In this document: positions 15,904-23,470 of the stretch, one piece after another
Numbering within the stretch: position 1 is the first letter of the stretch
Layout of the letters: each line of letters opens with the position of its first letter
From: CAZLLV01 sp964560325
GTDB lineage: Bacteria > Acidobacteriota > Thermoanaerobaculia > Multivoradales > DATKCC01
Direction of reading: 5' to 3'
Assembly (NCBI GenBank): GCA_964560325.1
Contig: CAZLLV010000040.1
Span: 1 to 25,822, forward strand
Length of the DNA stretch: 25,822 bases
Notes under the pieces: generated by a model
Seen by the model: only the letters and a program-made list of their open reading frames with translations
What the model was told of the DNA's origin: nothing
Database searches by the model: none
Made by a program: the position numbers and the translations under genes

Positions 15904-16416
15904 ATGCTCGCCACCGACAAGCTGATCGCCCAGTTCAACGCACAGGTGGGCAACGAGCTCGGTGCTTCGCACCAGTACGTCGCCATCGCCAGCTACTTCG
16001 ACCGGGAGAACCTCCCGGGGCTCGCCCGTTTCTTCTACCATCAGGCGGACGAGGAGCGGGCCCACGCCATGCGCTTCGTCCACTTCGTCAACGACGTCGA
16101 CGGGATGGTCGACATCCCGCAGATCCCGGCGCCCAAGAGCGACTTCGCGTCGGCCGAGGAAGCGGTCTCGCTGTCGCTCGAGTGGGAGCGGGAGGTGACC
16201 GAGCAGATCTACGGCCTGGTCGACCTGGCGAAGGACGAGAACAACCACATCGCCCTGCGCTTCCTCGACTGGTTCGTGACCGAGCAGCTCGAAGAGGTCA
16301 ACAGCATCGGCACGCTGCTCGGGATCGTCCAGCGCGCCGGCGAGGACAACCTGCTGGCGGTGGAGGACTACCTGGCCCGCGCGCACGGCAACCTCGGACC
16401 TGAAACGACCGGCTAG
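15904..16416 (+). CDS. Ferritin (bacterial non-haem, FtnA-like)
   Basis: This 170-residue four-helix-bundle iron store has the normal ferritin length. Ferroxidase ligands are visible: Glu18 in NELGASHQY, Glu51 and His54 in DEERAHAM, with further acids in SLEWEREV and the conserved DWFVTEQLEEV helix. It oxidises Fe(II) and stores Fe(III) in a 24-mer shell in the cytosol. ATG 15904 is preceded 7 bases upstream by a strong GAGGAGGGG. A TACAAT (15845-15850) could be its -10 box, without a clear -35. I see no Fur-box-like sequence. Its stop overlaps the convergent gene's stop by 3 bases. Confidence 0.95.
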   Translation: MLATDKLIAQFNAQVGNELGASHQYVAIASYFDRENLPGLARFFYHQADEERAHAMRFVHFVNDVDGMVDIPQIPAPKSDFASAEEAVSLSLEWEREVTEQIYGLVDLAKDENNHIALRFLDWFVTEQLEEVNSIGTLLGIVQRAGEDNLLAVEDYLARAHGNLGPETTG

Positions 16417-17240
16417 TGGACCCAGCGGGAGGGGCCGTCACCCTCCCGCTCACCCCCGCCCTTCAGAACCCGCAGGTTCCGCTTCTTGCGCTCCCGCGCG
16501 AGCTGGCGCTCCAGGCGCTTCTTCTCCGCCCGCAGCCGCCACTCCCGGAGCAGCCGCCCCGGCCCCCCGGCGGTCAGGAGCGCGTAGGTCCCGCCGACCA
16601 CCACCACGATCCCCACGAAGCCGGCGAGATCCTTCGTCTGCAGGAAGGCGATGAAGGCGATCGCCACCTCGATCCACAGAAACCAGCGCGCCTGGATCGG
16701 CAGCACGAAGAAGAGCAGGATCGTGGCGTTGCGGTTGAGCGTCGCGAAGCCGGCGATGGCGAAGGCGATCAGCGTCCGCTGGCCCTGCATCAGGCTGAAC
16801 GGCGCCGGTGTCGTTGCTCCGGCGAGCGCGAGCACCGCCACCTCGACCGCCACCGCCACCACGCCGGCGGTCACCGTCACGGTCAGGAGCGTGCGCCAGA
16901 ACCGCTGCCGCCCGAGCTGGTAGAAGACGTCGCGCAGGAACCAGTAGAGGATCAGCAGCTCGAGCAGGATCCAGAGGCTCGGCCCGCCGTAGCCGGCGAA
17001 CGGGTAGGTGAAGACCTGCCAGACCACGCCGAGCGGCCAGAGCAGGCCCCCCAGGTGGAGGAGGCCCGGAACCACGGCGGTCGAGCGGAACGCGCCGAGC
17101 GTGAAGGTGACGAAGAGGACGACCAGGATGACCAGGACGTCCCGTGGCACCGGCGTCATCGGCGGCAGGCTCATCCCGCCACCGCCGGGGCCGCCGGGGG
17201 ATCGATTCCACGGGCCGCGAGGAGTGTTGCGGGTCGGCAT
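16413..17240 (-). CDS. Rhomboid-like multipass membrane protein, probably catalytically inactive
   Basis: This 275-residue protein has about six hydrophobic segments between residues ~33 and 225 and a strongly basic, Arg/Lys-rich cytosolic C-terminal tail. The segment VWQVFTYPF, followed by LLELLILYWFLRDVFYQLGRQRFWRTLL, resembles the first part of the rhomboid fold (WQLxTYxF and the helix ending in GxxRF). The rhomboid catalytic GxSG serine is absent; the corresponding helix reads LMQGQRTLIAF then AIAGF. No clear catalytic histidine is seen, so a pseudoprotease or unrelated fold is more likely than a protease. The first ~30 residues are Gly/Pro-rich, and a start at an internal Met23 is possible. 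It is the last gene of a three-gene minus-strand operon, 18 bases after the DUF885-like gene. Confidence 0.7.
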   Translation of the reverse strand: MPTRNTPRGPWNRSPGGPGGGGMSLPPMTPVPRDVLVILVVLFVTFTLGAFRSTAVVPGLLHLGGLLWPLGVVWQVFTYPFAGYGGPSLWILLELLILYWFLRDVFYQLGRQRFWRTLLTVTVTAGVVAVAVEVAVLALAGATTPAPFSLMQGQRTLIAFAIAGFATLNRNATILLFFVLPIQARWFLWIEVAIAFIAFLQTKDLAGFVGIVVVVGGTYALLTAGGPGRLLREWRLRAEKKRLERQLARERKKRNLRVLKGGGEREGDGPSRWVH

Positions 17241-17258
17241 GGGCCTCGATGATACCGG

Positions 17259-18380
17259 CTACGCGCCGAGGCGGAGCCGCAGCGGCACGAGCTCCGGCGG
17301 CAGCTCGACGCCGAAGCGCTCGCGGGCGATCTCGGGGATCGGGCCGGGGAGGCGGACGAGCCGGTCGTGGAAGGCCCGGAGGTCGAACGGCTCGCCGCGG
17401 TCTTCGTGCGCGCGTTCGACCGCCTCGCGTAGCGCCAGCACCTGGAGCAGGCCGACGTAGTACGCCGCCTTCGCTCCCGGCTCCGCGAGGTGCCGCGCCA
17501 CCTCCTCCTCGGCCGTCACCTGGTCGAGGAAGGGCTCGAGCGCCCGCACCGCCTCGCCGGCGCTCATCTCTCCCACGTGGAGGAGCCCGTCGACCCGCGC
17601 CCGCTCGACCCGGAAGAGGAGGCTCCGCCAGGCCCCCAGCTCCCGCTCCGGCTCTCCCTGGTAGTAGCCCCGCTCCAGCATCAGCGCCTCGGCGTAGGTC
17701 CCCCACGCCTCGTGGAAGAACGGGTTCGTCAGGTGCTCGGCGGCGCACGCGGCCTCTGCGTCGTCGACGGCCGAGCCGGAGCGCTGGTGGAGGAAGGCGA
17801 CGTGGTGGCCCGGGTAGGTCTCGTGGACGGCGAGCGGCGGGATGCAGACCCGGCAGTGGTCGCGCAGGCGTCCGCCCTCGCCGATCGTGACCGCCAGCCG
17901 GTGCCCGAGGTAGCCGACGAAGGTGTAGCGGCCGGCCGGGATCGCCTCGGGCGTGCGGACGACCTCGAGCCGGCCGGGTGGGACGCTCACCAGTTCGTGC
18001 GCCTCGACGAACCGGCGCGCCCGCTCTACCTCCTCGCGGTAGGCGGCGAGGATCGATTCGGCGTCCGGCGGATGATCGTCGCGAAGCGGCTCGAAGGCGG
18101 CGCGCCAGCCGCCGCCGGTTCCCTTACCGATCCGCCCGGCGAGCGCGTCCATCCGGGCGGAGAGCCACGCGGCGTCGCCCGCGGCGAGCGCCGCCAGCTC
18201 GCGCGGACCGAGATCGAGGCCGGCCTGCTCGTGGAGGATTCGCCGGTACTCCGCCTCGCCGACCGGCGTGGCGAGGTCGTCGTGGGGCGGGATCGCATCG
18301 CGCCGCTCGCCCTCGCGGGCGCAGGCACCCGCCAACGCGACGAGCAGGAGGGCGCCGAGCGCGGCCGCGCGACGCCTCAT
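17259..18380 (-). CDS. DUF885-family zinc-peptidase-like lipoprotein (short form)
   Basis: This 373-residue protein starts with a signal sequence ending ALAGAC (Cys20), a relaxed lipobox, so it is probably a membrane-anchored lipoprotein. HETYPGHH (~residues 188-195) is the metal-binding hallmark of the DUF885 family (HExxxGHH), and the downstream EAWGTYAEALMLE helix supplies the third-ligand glutamate. The family is thought to contain metallopeptidases or hydrolases; the substrate is unknown. Typical members are near 550-600 residues, so this one lacks much of the N-terminal half. The ATG at 18380 overlaps the stop of the thioesterase gene (ATGA), showing an operon. The C-terminal part (LPGPIPEIARERFGVELP) agrees with the family. 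Confidence 0.82.
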   Translation of the reverse strand: MRRRAAALGALLLVALAGACAREGERRDAIPPHDDLATPVGEAEYRRILHEQAGLDLGPRELAALAAGDAAWLSARMDALAGRIGKGTGGGWRAAFEPLRDDHPPDAESILAAYREEVERARRFVEAHELVSVPPGRLEVVRTPEAIPAGRYTFVGYLGHRLAVTIGEGGRLRDHCRVCIPPLAVHETYPGHHVAFLHQRSGSAVDDAEAACAAEHLTNPFFHEAWGTYAEALMLERGYYQGEPERELGAWRSLLFRVERARVDGLLHVGEMSAGEAVRALEPFLDQVTAEEEVARHLAEPGAKAAYYVGLLQVLALREAVERAHEDRGEPFDLRAFHDRLVRLPGPIPEIARERFGVELPPELVPLRLRLGA

Positions 18381-18706
18381 ACCAGGGCGAACGTGACCGT
18401 CGCCTTGGCCACCACCCGCTCGCCCTGCCAGACCTCGCCCTCGGCGAACGCCATCCGCCGCCCCCGCTTGAGGAGCTTGCCGCGCCCCACCAGCCGGCCG
18501 GGCTCGGCGCGCGACATCAGTTGCAGCGAGACCGACACCGGCACCACGCCGGCCGCCACGCTCTGCGCCGCCGACACCTCGGCCACCGTCGCCAGCACCG
18601 CGAAGTGCACCGTCCCCGGGATCACCTCGTGCTCCGGCCGCGTCTCCAGCACCACCGACGCCCCGTCCTCCCCCGCCACCAGCCCCAGCTCCTGATTGAA
18701 TCCCAT
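18377..18706 (-). CDS. Hotdog-fold thioesterase (PaaI-like)
   Basis: This 109-residue protein matches the compact single hotdog domain: a central helix segment (VHFAVLATVAEVSAAQ), then strands PVSVSLQLMSRAEPG, VGRGKLLKRGRRMAFAEGEV and KATVTFALV. PaaI-type enzymes hydrolyse acyl-CoA thioesters; the substrate cannot be read from the sequence. The usual HGG near the helix is replaced by GTVH, so activity is not certain. I chose ATG 18706 because the hotdog domain starts at once; the longer frame adds 42 residues without homology and runs into the divergent promoter region. It is the first gene of the thioesterase, DUF885, rhomboid-like operon. Confidence 0.75.
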   Translation of the reverse strand: MGFNQELGLVAGEDGASVVLETRPEHEVIPGTVHFAVLATVAEVSAAQSVAAGVVPVSVSLQLMSRAEPGRLVGRGKLLKRGRRMAFAEGEVWQGERVVAKATVTFALV

Positions 18707-18834
18707 GCCGGCGATTGTACGCGGCGCGCGGACCCGGCGCGCTCCGGCGTCCCGTCTGCTTTCAGCAGGTGCACATTCGCTGTGCGGCGCTTCGCAATCG
18801 GGCGGAGTGACCGACGACGGAAAGGACGCCATCC

Positions 18835-19161
18835 ATGAAGCCTTCGACCCATCGGAAGCTCACGCTCACCGCCGCCCTGCTCCTCCTGCCCTGCCTCGCC
18901 GCGGCTCCGGCGATCGCCGGGGAGATCGCGCCGGGCACGCCGCCGGCGATCTCCGGCGTCGACGCCGACCTCCCGGCTCCCGACGCGGCCCCGGACACGA
19001 TCGTGGAGAGCCTCGATTCGGGCGCCCTCTACCAGTGCATCCAGATCACCGTCTGGGCCCAGGATCCGGAGACCGGCGAGTGCCACGAGTTCCCGAACCC
19101 GTGCTCGGTGCCCGACGGCTGGAACCGGTCCTTCGATCCGGAGACCTGCACCAACTGGTGA
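18835..19161 (+). CDS. Small secreted four-cysteine protein of unknown function
   Basis: This 108-residue protein has a signal peptide (hydrophobic core ~9-24, cleavage likely after AIA at 28). The mature part starts with a Pro/Ala/Asp-rich linker (~29-62) and ends with a compact Cys-rich domain. Cysteines 68, 83, 90 and 105 follow C-x14-C-x6-C-x14-C, and DPETGEC (77-83) is echoed by DPETC (101-105), so the domain looks like two related halves with two disulfides. I do not recognise a named family. It could be an exported binding peptide or inhibitor-like domain. ATG 18835 has only a weak GGAAAGGA upstream. It is divergent from the thioesterase operon, with a 128-base shared control region. 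Confidence 0.7.
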   Translation: MKPSTHRKLTLTAALLLLPCLAAAPAIAGEIAPGTPPAISGVDADLPAPDAAPDTIVESLDSGALYQCIQITVWAQDPETGECHEFPNPCSVPDGWNRSFDPETCTNW

Positions 19162-19169
19162 CCTGACCC

Positions 19170-19286
19170 GCCCGAAGCAGGTGGTACCTCGTCAGCTCGG
19201 GTAGTCCTCTCACTTGTCGTCCTGAGCGGGAGCGAAGGACCCGGGCGGGGGGCGGCCCGAACAGCGGGAGGGCTTGCCGCAGGTGA
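19170..19286 (+). repeat. Dispersed repeat, copy 1
   Basis: This ~116-base unit recurs at 19549-19666. It holds the imperfect palindrome GTCCTGAGCGGGAGCGAAGGAC (here split as GTCCTGAGCGG and GAGCGAAGGAC), close to a motif I recall as a widespread bacterial intergenic repeat. The stretch 19162-19831 carries no gene I can support. Confidence 0.7.
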
Positions 19287-19548
19287 GGAGGGGCGGGGTG
19301 GGGTGGCGAGGCCGCGGGGCCAGTCCGGGGGCGATCGGGCCTCCGGCACGGCTCGGCTGGGAGGACGGCCGCCGTGGGCCTCGCCTGGGTTCGCTTCGCC
19401 GCTGGAGCGGGGGTGCACTGCCGGCGGCCTTGCCGGCTCGGCTCGCTCAACCGCCTCCGGCCGCGATCGCCCCGGCCCGGCCCCTCGACTTCGGGGGTGG
19501 CTGAGGGGGATGTCTCGGGCGATCGCTGCGCTCCGCCCTGCCGACTCC

Positions 19549-19666
19549 GCCCGAAGTGGGTGGTACCTCTTCAGCGGCAGGTGGTCCTCTCACTTGTCGT
19601 CCTGAGCGGGAGCGAAGGACCTGGGCGGAGAGCGGCCCGAACAGCGGGAGGGCTTGCCGCCAGGTG
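19549..19666 (+). repeat. Dispersed repeat, copy 2
   Basis: Same orientation as copy 1, offset 379-380 bases, with long identical blocks (for example the 40-odd bases around 19582-19620 and those around 19633-19660). Between the copies (19287-19548) the DNA is GC-rich without coding signs. A 13-base CCCTCGACTTCGG at 19482-19494 is repeated inverted at 19771-19783. Confidence 0.7.
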
Positions 19667-19831
19667 GTAGCTCACCCCCGCCCGGGCCGGTAGGCCTTGC
19701 CGGCCCGGGCATCGAAATCCCGCTCCGAAACCCACGACCGCCCGGAGAACGCCCCTCCTCCCATCCACCACCGAAGTCGAGGGTCCGTCCGGAGGCGCGA
19801 GCGCCCCGCGACGATTCTCGGAAGCAGTAGA

Positions 19832-22045
19832 TCAGCGGCTGTCCGGCGCCGCTTCCTCCGCCAGAATCAGATCGCTCACCACCCGGTGGAGCTCGGCCAG
19901 GACGGCGCCGTGGCCGTCCGGGGTGAGAGCGAGACTGGGGCGGACCGGTGCGCCGGCGAGGGGCGTGCGGCGGACGATCTCGCGGCGCGCGGGGGACCAG
20001 AGGGCCAAGTGGTCACCGTCATCGCCGCTCCCGACGAAGTAGACCCCCTCGGCGGTCACCGCCCAGTCGCTCCGGTCGCGGGCGTCGACCTCGTCGTCCA
20101 GCACCCGTTCCTCCGGCTCGCCGAGGACGCCCTGCCGGAGCGGTCGCCGCCAGAGCCCCGGCTCGTCCCAGCGCGTGTGGTAGAGCCAGCGGCCGTCGGG
20201 CGACTCTCCGGCGCGGTAGCCGCCGCGGCGCGTGACCTGCGCTGCCGGACCACCCCCGGACGGCATGCGCCAGACCTGCCAGTCGCCGCTCCGGTCCGAG
20301 GCGAAGTAGACCGCCTGTCCGTCGCGGCTCACGCTCGGCTCGCGGTGATCGCCGGGCGGACCGGTCAGCCGGCGGGGCGGAGCGCCATCGTCGGCGACGG
20401 TCCAGAGGTCGAAACGGCCGCCGCGCTCGGAATGGAAGACGATCGTATGTCCGTCGGCCAGCCAGCGCGGGCTCCCCACCGGTGCGCCGCCGAACGCGGT
20501 GAGCTGCGTCGACGCCGTGGCGGCGGCGGGGGCCGGCCGTTCCGCCGCCAGGACGGAGACCCAGACCTCGGGGCCGCCGGAACGGGTCGAGACGTGGGTC
20601 ACGCGGGCACCGTCCGGTGAGACGTCGAACGCCTCGTCGTAGAAGGTGGACGAAGGTCCGGGCAGGACGGTCGCCTCGCCGCTCGCCAGATCGTAGCGCC
20701 GGACCCGGAACTCCCAGCGGGCACGCCCCAGGACGATCCGATCTCCCGTACGACCGGGCCGCCGGGCGACCGTCACCCACCGGGTGTCGTCGCCCAGCTC
20801 CGGCATCGGGCGGAGCTCGCCGCTCGCCGCGTCGACGCTCCAGAGCCGATGCCGTCCGCCGTCGTGGATCGAGACGATCAGCCGCCGGCCGTCGGCGCTC
20901 CAGTCGACGTCGGCGATCTTCCGGCGCTCGGGGAGGAGCGAGCGGCTCGGCCCGCCGACCGCCGGAACCACCCGGAGCTCGGAGGCCTCGCCCGCCACGT
21001 TGCGTACGAAGGCGATCGAGGCGCCGTCCGGCGAGACGGCCGGCAGGACATCCCCCCGGACGGTCGGGGGCGGATCGGTGAGGCGCCGGCGCTCACGGCC
21101 GTCGATGCCGATCCGGTGGATCGCCAGCGGGCCCCCTTCGCCGGCCGGAAGCCCGAGCGTGAGCCAGCGACCGTCCGGCGACCAGTCGAGCCCCGAGGTC
21201 TCCACCCGGCCCAGGTCGGCCAGCCTGCGCTCGGCGCCGCCCAGAGAGGAGACCCGGTAGATCGCCCACCCCCCGTCGCTCCGCCAACGGCGGAAGGCGA
21301 GAGCGGTGCCGTCCGGGGACCAGGCGGGGCTCTCGATCGGATGCTCCCAGTCGGCCGGTTCTCGGTTGAGCCGCAGCGAGGCCTCGGCACCGACCACCTG
21401 GACACGGAGGTCGAGGGTGGCGCCCGCTTCGAGGCCGGAGGCGGACAGGTAGGCGACGCGGCTGCCGTCGGGCGAGAGCGCCGGCTCGTACTCCAGCCCC
21501 GGCCGCGCGGTGAGCGGTGACAGGGTCCATGGCGACTCCGCGCGGTGGGCCGCGCCGCGCAGCAGGCCGAGGGCGAGAGCTGCGACCGCGACGCCGAGGC
21601 TCGCCCGGGTAGCGAGACGGCCCCAGCGGCGCCCGCTCCGGCGAATCGCGTGCGGCTCGTACCCGTTCGAGCCGGCGACCGTGCCGACGGCGGCGACCAG
21701 TCGGTATCCGGCGCGCGGGATGGTCTCGATGTAACGAGGTGAGCGCGGGTCGTCACCGAGCGCCTTGCGCAGGGCATAGACGGCGCGCCGGGGGAGGTCC
21801 TCGGAGACGTGTTCGGTGCCCCAGACCGCCTCCTGGAGCGCCTCGCGCGAGACGACCTCGGGCGCGCGGGCCGCGAGCACCAGGAAGACCTCCATCACCT
21901 TCGGCTCCAGCCGCTCCTCCGACCCGTCCGGGCCGACCAGCGCGCGCCGCGCCGGATCGACCGTCCAGGGGCCGAGGGCGAATGCCCCGGGCGCCGCGCC
22001 GGGGCTCTTCACGGAACCTCCACGGAAGCTCCACGCCCGCTCCAT
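19832..22045 (-). CDS. Membrane-anchored winged-helix regulator with PD40/TolB-like propeller (CadC-like)
   Basis: This 737-residue one-component regulator has an OmpR/CadC-type winged helix (~20-118: LEPKVMEVFLVLAARAPEVVSREAL, then YIETIPRAGYRL), one transmembrane helix (~147-165) and a C-terminal beta-propeller of PD40/TolB-like repeats. At least eight SPDG/SADG-type repeat motifs are seen (LSPDGSRVAY, WSPDGTALAF, WSPDGRWLTL, VSPDGASIAF, WSADGRRLIV, VSPDGARVTH, VSRDGQAVYF). The propeller would sit outside the membrane as a sensor while the winged helix binds DNA. This layout is common in Acidobacteriota. ATG 22045 is chosen. GTG 22012, with GGAGG 4 bases upstream, is an alternative. It is divergent from the secreted hydrolase gene at 22124, its likely target. 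Confidence 0.88.
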   Translation of the reverse strand: MERAWSFRGGSVKSPGAAPGAFALGPWTVDPARRALVGPDGSEERLEPKVMEVFLVLAARAPEVVSREALQEAVWGTEHVSEDLPRRAVYALRKALGDDPRSPRYIETIPRAGYRLVAAVGTVAGSNGYEPHAIRRSGRRWGRLATRASLGVAVAALALGLLRGAAHRAESPWTLSPLTARPGLEYEPALSPDGSRVAYLSASGLEAGATLDLRVQVVGAEASLRLNREPADWEHPIESPAWSPDGTALAFRRWRSDGGWAIYRVSSLGGAERRLADLGRVETSGLDWSPDGRWLTLGLPAGEGGPLAIHRIGIDGRERRRLTDPPPTVRGDVLPAVSPDGASIAFVRNVAGEASELRVVPAVGGPSRSLLPERRKIADVDWSADGRRLIVSIHDGGRHRLWSVDAASGELRPMPELGDDTRWVTVARRPGRTGDRIVLGRARWEFRVRRYDLASGEATVLPGPSSTFYDEAFDVSPDGARVTHVSTRSGGPEVWVSVLAAERPAPAAATASTQLTAFGGAPVGSPRWLADGHTIVFHSERGGRFDLWTVADDGAPPRRLTGPPGDHREPSVSRDGQAVYFASDRSGDWQVWRMPSGGGPAAQVTRRGGYRAGESPDGRWLYHTRWDEPGLWRRPLRQGVLGEPEERVLDDEVDARDRSDWAVTAEGVYFVGSGDDGDHLALWSPARREIVRRTPLAGAPVRPSLALTPDGHGAVLAELHRVVSDLILAEEAAPDSR

Positions 22046-22123
22046 GGCGGCGGGATGCGGGGGCCGCCATCGTGGCTCCGTCGCGAGCACGACGCTCCGA
22101 CGGCATCCACGAAGGAGAAGATC

Positions 22124-23416
22124 ATGCGTAAGATCGTAGCAGTCGGTTTCCTCGTCCTGCTCCTGTCCCACACCGGCACCGCGGCCGCCGGCGGTCCGCA
22201 CGCCCTCGACATGCGCGCCGGCGCCGCGGCGGCGTTCGGGGGTTCGGGCATCGAGCGGACCCCGCTCGCCGGCGACGTGGCCCATTACCGCTTCGACCTC
22301 CGGGTCGGTGCCGGCGAGCACGACGTGATCCGAATGCATCGGGTCGTCCGGGAGCGGGCGCCGTGGCTCCCCGCGCGGGCCGGCCGCGGCGCCTTCCTGG
22401 TCCACGGCGACGGCTGGGGCTTCGAGCCGACCTTCCTCCCCGGAGTCTCCGCTCCGGACCTCCCGGACGACCGAGGCTTCGCGGTCTTCCTCGCCGAGCG
22501 GGGCCTCGACGTCTGGGGCGTCGACTTCCGCTGGGTCCGGGTGCCTGGGGAGACGGCCGACCTGTCGTTCATGGCGGGCTGGGGGCTCGCGACCCAGCTC
22601 GGCGACCTCGACCTGGCGTTGACCGTCGCCCGCGCGGTGCGGACCCTCACCGGGAGTGGGCCCGGCCGGCTCCACCTGGTCGGCTTCAGCCGGGGCGGCC
22701 AGCTCGGATGGGCGCTCGCGGGCGAAGAGAGCCAGCGCCCGCCCGCCCTGCGTCACGTCCGCGGCCTGGTCTCGATCGAAAACGCCTTCCAGCACGACGA
22801 CCCGGCGCTCCGAGAGGCCGACTGCGCGAGCTACGAGGCGATCGCCGCCAGCCTCGCCGCCGGCACCGTCGCCTCCGACTACCGGATCGTGGGCGACATC
22901 GGCGATCTCGCCACCGCGGCGCCGGAGGAGCCGTCGCCCTTCCTGCCCAGCCTGAGCAACGCCGACCTCGCCGAGTGGCTCGGCGCCAGCGTCGGCGGCG
23001 GATCGATCCCCCACTTCCACTCGGTCGGCGGCCTGGTCGATCCGGTGACGCTCGTCACCGAGCTCCTCTACACCGATCCGGCGCCCTGGTTCGCGTTCCT
23101 CTCCGGCGCCGCCGCGTACCAGCCGCTCCGGATCAACCTGGACGGGCTCGCCATCGGCTGCGACGAGATCGACTCACCGTACGAGGCTCACCTGGCGGAG
23201 ATCGAGGTGCCGGTCTTCTACGTCGGCGTGGCCGGCGCCTTCGGTGCGCTCGGAGCCCACGCGACCACGCTCATCGGGTCCTCCGACGTATCGAGCCTGA
23301 TCGTGTCCGAGGCGGCCGACCCGGCGGAGGACTGGGGTCACGACGACCCCTGGCTGGCCCGGGACGCGGAGAGCGTCGTGTGGCGACCGATCCTCGACTG
23401 GATCGCCGCTCACTGA
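22124..23416 (+). CDS. Secreted alpha/beta hydrolase
   Basis: This 430-residue protein has a signal peptide (~1-22) followed by an alpha/beta hydrolase fold. The nucleophile elbow is GFSRGG with Ser189, the oxyanion-side strand is FLVHGDGWGF (~91-100), and the C-terminal EDWGHDDPWL supplies a catalytic His (~409). It probably hydrolyses an ester or amide outside the cytoplasm; the substrate is unknown. A long lid-like insertion (~205-330) separates nucleophile and acid/His regions. ATG 22124 has AAGGAGA about 6 bases upstream, and the longer open frame into the regulator gene has no such site. The divergent CadC-like regulator 78 bases away suggests specific control. Confidence 0.83.
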   Translation: MRKIVAVGFLVLLLSHTGTAAAGGPHALDMRAGAAAAFGGSGIERTPLAGDVAHYRFDLRVGAGEHDVIRMHRVVRERAPWLPARAGRGAFLVHGDGWGFEPTFLPGVSAPDLPDDRGFAVFLAERGLDVWGVDFRWVRVPGETADLSFMAGWGLATQLGDLDLALTVARAVRTLTGSGPGRLHLVGFSRGGQLGWALAGEESQRPPALRHVRGLVSIENAFQHDDPALREADCASYEAIAASLAAGTVASDYRIVGDIGDLATAAPEEPSPFLPSLSNADLAEWLGASVGGGSIPHFHSVGGLVDPVTLVTELLYTDPAPWFAFLSGAAAYQPLRINLDGLAIGCDEIDSPYEAHLAEIEVPVFYVGVAGAFGALGAHATTLIGSSDVSSLIVSEAADPAEDWGHDDPWLARDAESVVWRPILDWIAAH

Positions 23417-23425
23417 GGTTTCGGT

Positions 23426-23470
23426 GGCGGGAGGACCGCGAGGGCGTAGAATCCCCCGGACCTCCCGCCA
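23426..23470 (+). promoter_or_regulatory. Inverted repeat abutting the pilB-like start codon
   Basis: GGCGGGAGG (23426-23434) and CCTCCCGCC (23461-23469) are perfectly complementary, and the pair T23425-A23470 extends into the ATG. The right arm carries CCTCC, an anti-Shine-Dalgarno-like sequence, in place of a ribosome site. A TAGAAT (23447-23452) in the loop could be a -10 box giving a nearly leaderless mRNA; no -35 is clear. Confidence 0.4.

Noticed and set aside
15671..15925. 84-aa ORF after groEL
   Set aside because: Runs through the palindrome and terminator hairpin into the ferritin start; no coding signs.
19287..19548. Small plus-strand ORFs in the repeat region
   Set aside because: Composition follows the repeats and there are no start signals or conserved motifs.
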